Assembly: GCA_049314515.1 (NCBI GenBank)
Contig: JBMOEY010000031.1
Coordinates: forward strand, 1-15,278
Direction of reading: 5' to 3'
From: RFQD01 sp049314515
Lineage (GTDB): Bacteria; Actinomycetota; Actinomycetes; Actinomycetales; Microbacteriaceae
Length of the DNA stretch: 15,278 bases
Positions within the stretch are counted from its first letter, which is position 1, and each line of letters starts with the position of its first letter. A model generated the notes under the pieces. It ran no database searches and was not told the DNA's origin. It saw only the letters and a program-made list of their open reading frames with translations. Shown here piece after piece: positions 13,265 to 15,278 of this stretch. The position numbers and the translations under genes were made by a program.

Positions 13265-14102
13265 CTCGATCAGCCGACGGGTCGGGCGCGGACTCCTGAC
13301 GGCGTTGGCAATCGTCGTCTCCCTCGGATTCTTGGTGCCGGTTCTCTGGCTGCTTGCGAGCACATTTCGCACCAGTACCGAGACGTTCGGCAGTAGCTCG
13401 CCGCTGACCTGGAATGTGCTGTGGCCTAAGGAGTTCACACTCGTGAATCTGGAATCCGCTGTCAATTCCGGCTTCCTCACCGCACTGTCGAATAGCCTCC
13501 TCGTCGCGATCGTCACGGTCATCGTGGGGCTGGGAATCAGCGCGATGGCGGCTTTTGCGCTGGCGATTGTTCCGTTCCGCGGTCGCTCGATCACTTTCTC
13601 GATCGTGGTTCTAAGCTTTCTCGTACCGTTCGAGGCAATTGCCATCCCCTTGTCACGCAGCTTCAGCGACTGGGGATTGACCAACACCCTGGTCGCCCTC
13701 ATCCTGCCGGGGCTCGGCAACGGTCTCGCTGTGTTCACGCTCAGACAGTTTTTCCTCGGCATCCCCCCATCACTGTCCGAAGCGGCTCACCTCGACGGCG
13801 CGAGCTGGTTCCGGGTCTTCTGGTCGGTGTATCTGCCGCTGACGAGGCCGGCACTGATCGGCGCTGGGCTGATCCTCTTCCTGTTCCAATGGCAGGCCTA
13901 CCTCTGGCCCATCCTGGTGACTTCACGGCAAGAGCTCGACCTCGCACCCGTTGCGATCGCGAAAGCATTCGGCGCCTTCACCACCGACTATGGCCGGGTG
14001 TTCGCCGAGACAGCGATCCTCGCGATTATCCCCGCGATCGTCTTGCTTCTGCTGCAGCGCTATTTCGTGACCTCGGTAGCAAGCACCGGGAGCAAGGAGT
14101 GA
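13257..14102 (+). CDS. Sugar-type ABC transporter permease (MalG-like)
   Basis: A 281-residue membrane protein with about six segments (first: GLLTALAIVVSLGFLVPVLW). Its EAA loop SEAAHLDGASWFRVFWSVYL sits near residue 174, followed by LPLTRPAL, the typical MalG-like pattern. Two in-frame ATGs compete: 13251 abuts the GGGGG at 13246-13250, while 13257 has it at a proper six-base distance, so 13257 is preferred. It overlaps the MalF-like gene by eight bases, which implies coupled translation. The stop TGA (14100-14102) overlaps the GTG start of the kinase gene. Confidence 0.92.
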   Translation: MSSSISRRVGRGLLTALAIVVSLGFLVPVLWLLASTFRTSTETFGSSSPLTWNVLWPKEFTLVNLESAVNSGFLTALSNSLLVAIVTVIVGLGISAMAAFALAIVPFRGRSITFSIVVLSFLVPFEAIAIPLSRSFSDWGLTNTLVALILPGLGNGLAVFTLRQFFLGIPPSLSEAAHLDGASWFRVFWSVYLPLTRPALIGAGLILFLFQWQAYLWPILVTSRQELDLAPVAIAKAFGAFTTDYGRVFAETAILAIIPAIVLLLLQRYFVTSVASTGSKE

Positions 14103-14959
14103 GTTCGGCGCGGGTGGCAGTAGTCGGGTCCGCGAACTTGGACATCGTGCTGAGAGTCGATCGCCGCCCGGGTGCCGGAGAGACGGTCTTGGGGTGGGCC
14201 CTGGTCGAGACTCCGGGAGGCAAGGGCGCCAACCAAGCGCTGTCGTGCGCGAGAGTCGCGCCGACGCACTTCATCGGAAGCATCGGGCGCGACTCCGCCG
14301 GAAGGAGAGTGGAGGCCGCCCTCCGCGAGGGGGATGTAGATGTCGCGCACTTGTCCCAGGTCGACACCCCCACCGGGCGTGCCTACGTCACCCTGACTCC
14401 CGACGGCGAGAACAGTATTGTCGTGATGGGGCTGGCCAACTCGCTCCTCTCCGATGCCGTCGTTCTCGCAGCGTTGGACGAGTCTCGACCAACACTGGTC
14501 CTTCTTCAGCTCGAGGTACCCAAGGCGGTAACCGGGGTGGTCCTGGAGTGGAGCCGGGAGCATGACGTGCGGCTCGTCTTCAACCCCAGCCCAGTGGACC
14601 CCGAGATCGTCGCGAACGCGGGCCACGCCGACCCGCTGATTGTCAACGAGCATGAAGCGGCCCAACTCCTCCAATCGGACTCAGATGACATCATTGCCCT
14701 CGCGACCGAACTATCCAGCAGGTTCCGTTCGGTTGTCGTGACCGCAGGGTCTCGAGGTGCTTACGTCGGAGTCATCGGGACTGTCACCCACGTTCAAGCT
14801 CCGACAATCGCCGCTGTGGTGGACACGACCGGCGCAGGCGACGCGTTCGCCGGGACACTCGCCGCACACCTCGCGCTTGGGCTGGAGCTCGTCGATGCCG
14901 CCACACTGGCGAATGCAGAGGCCGGTCGTCTCGTTCAGTTAGGGCGTACGAGTAGGTGA
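14099..14959 (+). CDS. Ribokinase-like PfkB-family carbohydrate kinase
   Basis: A 286-residue kinase of the ribokinase group. It opens with VAVVGSANLDIVLRVDRRPG, then the sugar-binding signature GGKGANQALSCAR, HFIGSIGRDSAG, NPSPV, VNEHEAAQLL, VVVTAGSRGAYV, and the catalytic/anion-hole motif VDTTGAGDAFAGTLAAHLALG with the base Asp in GAGD. It would phosphorylate a pentose such as ribose to the 5-phosphate with ATP. The GTG at 14099 forms a GTGA overlap with the permease stop and has GGGAG at 14088-14092, six bases before it. Longer in-frame starts run back through the permease gene. It is the last gene of the operon and fits the last step: capturing the sugar freed by the two glycosidases. Exact sugar unknown. 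Confidence 0.9.
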   Translation: MSSARVAVVGSANLDIVLRVDRRPGAGETVLGWALVETPGGKGANQALSCARVAPTHFIGSIGRDSAGRRVEAALREGDVDVAHLSQVDTPTGRAYVTLTPDGENSIVVMGLANSLLSDAVVLAALDESRPTLVLLQLEVPKAVTGVVLEWSREHDVRLVFNPSPVDPEIVANAGHADPLIVNEHEAAQLLQSDSDDIIALATELSSRFRSVVVTAGSRGAYVGVIGTVTHVQAPTIAAVVDTTGAGDAFAGTLAAHLALGLELVDAATLANAEAGRLVQLGRTSR

Positions 14960-14977
14960 CCCGTGCGGCAGTCACCT
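14954..14977 (+). terminator. Terminator-like hairpin at the end of the operon
   Basis: AGGTGAC (14954-14960) pairs with GTCACCT (14971-14977) around a ten-base loop, whose CCG...CGG may close further. The stem includes the kinase stop codon. No U-tract follows, which is common for actinomycete terminators. Confidence 0.4.
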
Positions 14978-15204
14978 CGACGCGGTCGTGGGAGGCATGA
15001 CTCTAGCTCCGGATAGAGTCCGTAAGCCAATGCGCCGTGGGCGCAGCGGTCCAAGTGAGAGCTTCCGGAAGGGGAGACAGCCGGGTAGCCGGACTGAGCA
15101 TAAGGCGGCTCAAGGCAAGCAGAATGTAGTCAACACATGCGAAGGCATCGAACCTAAAGACCGTATGGTCTCATTATATGCCTTTTGACCAGCACTTTTA
15201 GCGG
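14960..15204. other. Gene-free stretch between the operon and tRNA-Phe
   Basis: About 245 bases hold no gene I can support. The only longer open frame (14988-15188, plus) encodes a basic, low-information peptide without ribosome site or recognisable motif. The stretch contains the two hairpins just after the operon and a small one at 15158-15171 (AGACC-GTAT-GGTCT). On the minus strand the latter lies about 34 bases past the tRNA end and is followed by TTT, so it may be the tRNA terminator. Composition near 15120-15200 is clearly more AT-rich than the genes around it. Confidence 0.5.
14999..15020 (+). repeat. Second hairpin after the operon
   Basis: GACTCTA (14999-15005) pairs with TAGAGTC (15014-15020) around an eight-base loop containing TCCGGA. 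It lies about 40 bases beyond the kinase stop and may act together with the preceding hairpin in ending transcription. No T-run follows. Confidence 0.4.
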
Positions 15205-15277
15205 TGGCTCCGACGGGCGTCGATCCCGTGACCTCACGATTTTCAGTCGTGCGCTCTACCAACTGAGCTACAGAGCC
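15205..15277 (-). tRNA. tRNA-Phe (anticodon GAA)
   Basis: Read on the minus strand, GGCTCTG (15277-15271) pairs with CGGAGCC (15212-15206, one G-T pair) as acceptor stem. The D arm is GCTCAGTTGGTAGAGC. The anticodon stem CACGA/TCGTG encloses the loop CTGAAAA with anticodon GAA at 15244-15242. The T arm follows, with GATCGACGC instead of the usual TTCGA loop between complementary GGG/CCC-type stems. The discriminator is A. The 3' CCA is not encoded; the genome reads CCG there. The gene is complete, with one base of the window beyond it. Confidence 0.93.
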
Positions 15278-15278
15278 C

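Noticed and set aside
13889..14098. Upstream extension of the kinase frame
   Set aside because: The frame is open back into the permease gene, but the added residues are Arg-rich and unlike the family; the GTGA overlap at 14099 with GGGAG is the natural start.
14988..15188. 66-codon plus-strand open frame before tRNA-Phe
   Set aside because: No ribosome site, no motif, basic low-complexity peptide, and it overlaps hairpins that look like the end of the operon.

Overview
The window is moderately to strongly GC-rich and gene-dense. It has GTG starts, GTGA/TAATG stop-start overlaps, leaderless starts under TANNNT -10 elements, an HtaA-domain protein and an actinobacterial-type ECF cluster. Together these point to an actinomycete (Actinomycetota). 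A Microbacteriaceae-like genome is my best guess, but that level is inference only. All of it looks chromosomal; I see no IS element, phage gene or CRISPR array.

Left part (1-3674): the 3' end of cobalamin-dependent methionine synthase (metH) runs rightward into the window edge. It converges on a leftward three-gene operon: a lipoprotein with a transcobalamin-like DUF4430 domain, a single polypeptide fusing an ECF transmembrane (T) part to two ABC ATPases, and an ECF substrate-binding (S) membrane protein. The pairing with metH suggests vitamin B12 uptake. The S gene's last 113 bases are antisense to the end of metH.

Middle (3692-7409): a PPK2-type polyphosphate kinase and a thioredoxin run rightward, followed by an NAD(P)-binding beta-hydroxyacid dehydrogenase-type enzyme. 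Convergent to these is a leftward series: an HtaA (heme-binding) domain protein, a Gly/Asp-rich C-tailed conserved protein, and a small 72-residue secreted protein. Many starts here lack a Shine-Dalgarno sequence and instead carry a -10 hexamer exactly six bases before ATG. The lipoprotein/ppk2 pair shares one bidirectional -10 region, and two -10 elements reuse the TAG stop codon of a neighbouring gene.

Right part (7425-14959): a seven-gene rightward operon, nearly all overlapping or within a few bases. It encodes a LacI-family repressor, an ADP-ribosylglycohydrolase-family protein, an inosine/uridine-type nucleoside hydrolase, a CUT1-type lipoprotein solute-binding protein, two permeases and a ribokinase-like PfkB kinase. 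The logic is import of a ribosylated compound, N-glycosidic cleavage and phosphorylation of the freed sugar. No ATPase is encoded, so a shared MsiK-like subunit elsewhere is likely. Two identical inverted 14-bp palindrome-like sites sit at the predicted start points of both divergent promoters. This links the small secreted protein to the same repressor. A 13-bp hairpin separates the binding-protein gene from the permeases.

Right edge: about 245 bases without a convincing gene, with terminator-like hairpins, then a tRNA-Phe(GAA) gene on the minus strand.

Most worth follow-up: the LacI-controlled ADP-ribosylglycohydrolase/nucleoside hydrolase/kinase/CUT1 operon with its twin operators and divergent secreted miniprotein, and the bidirectional leaderless promoter between the putative B12 operon and ppk2.
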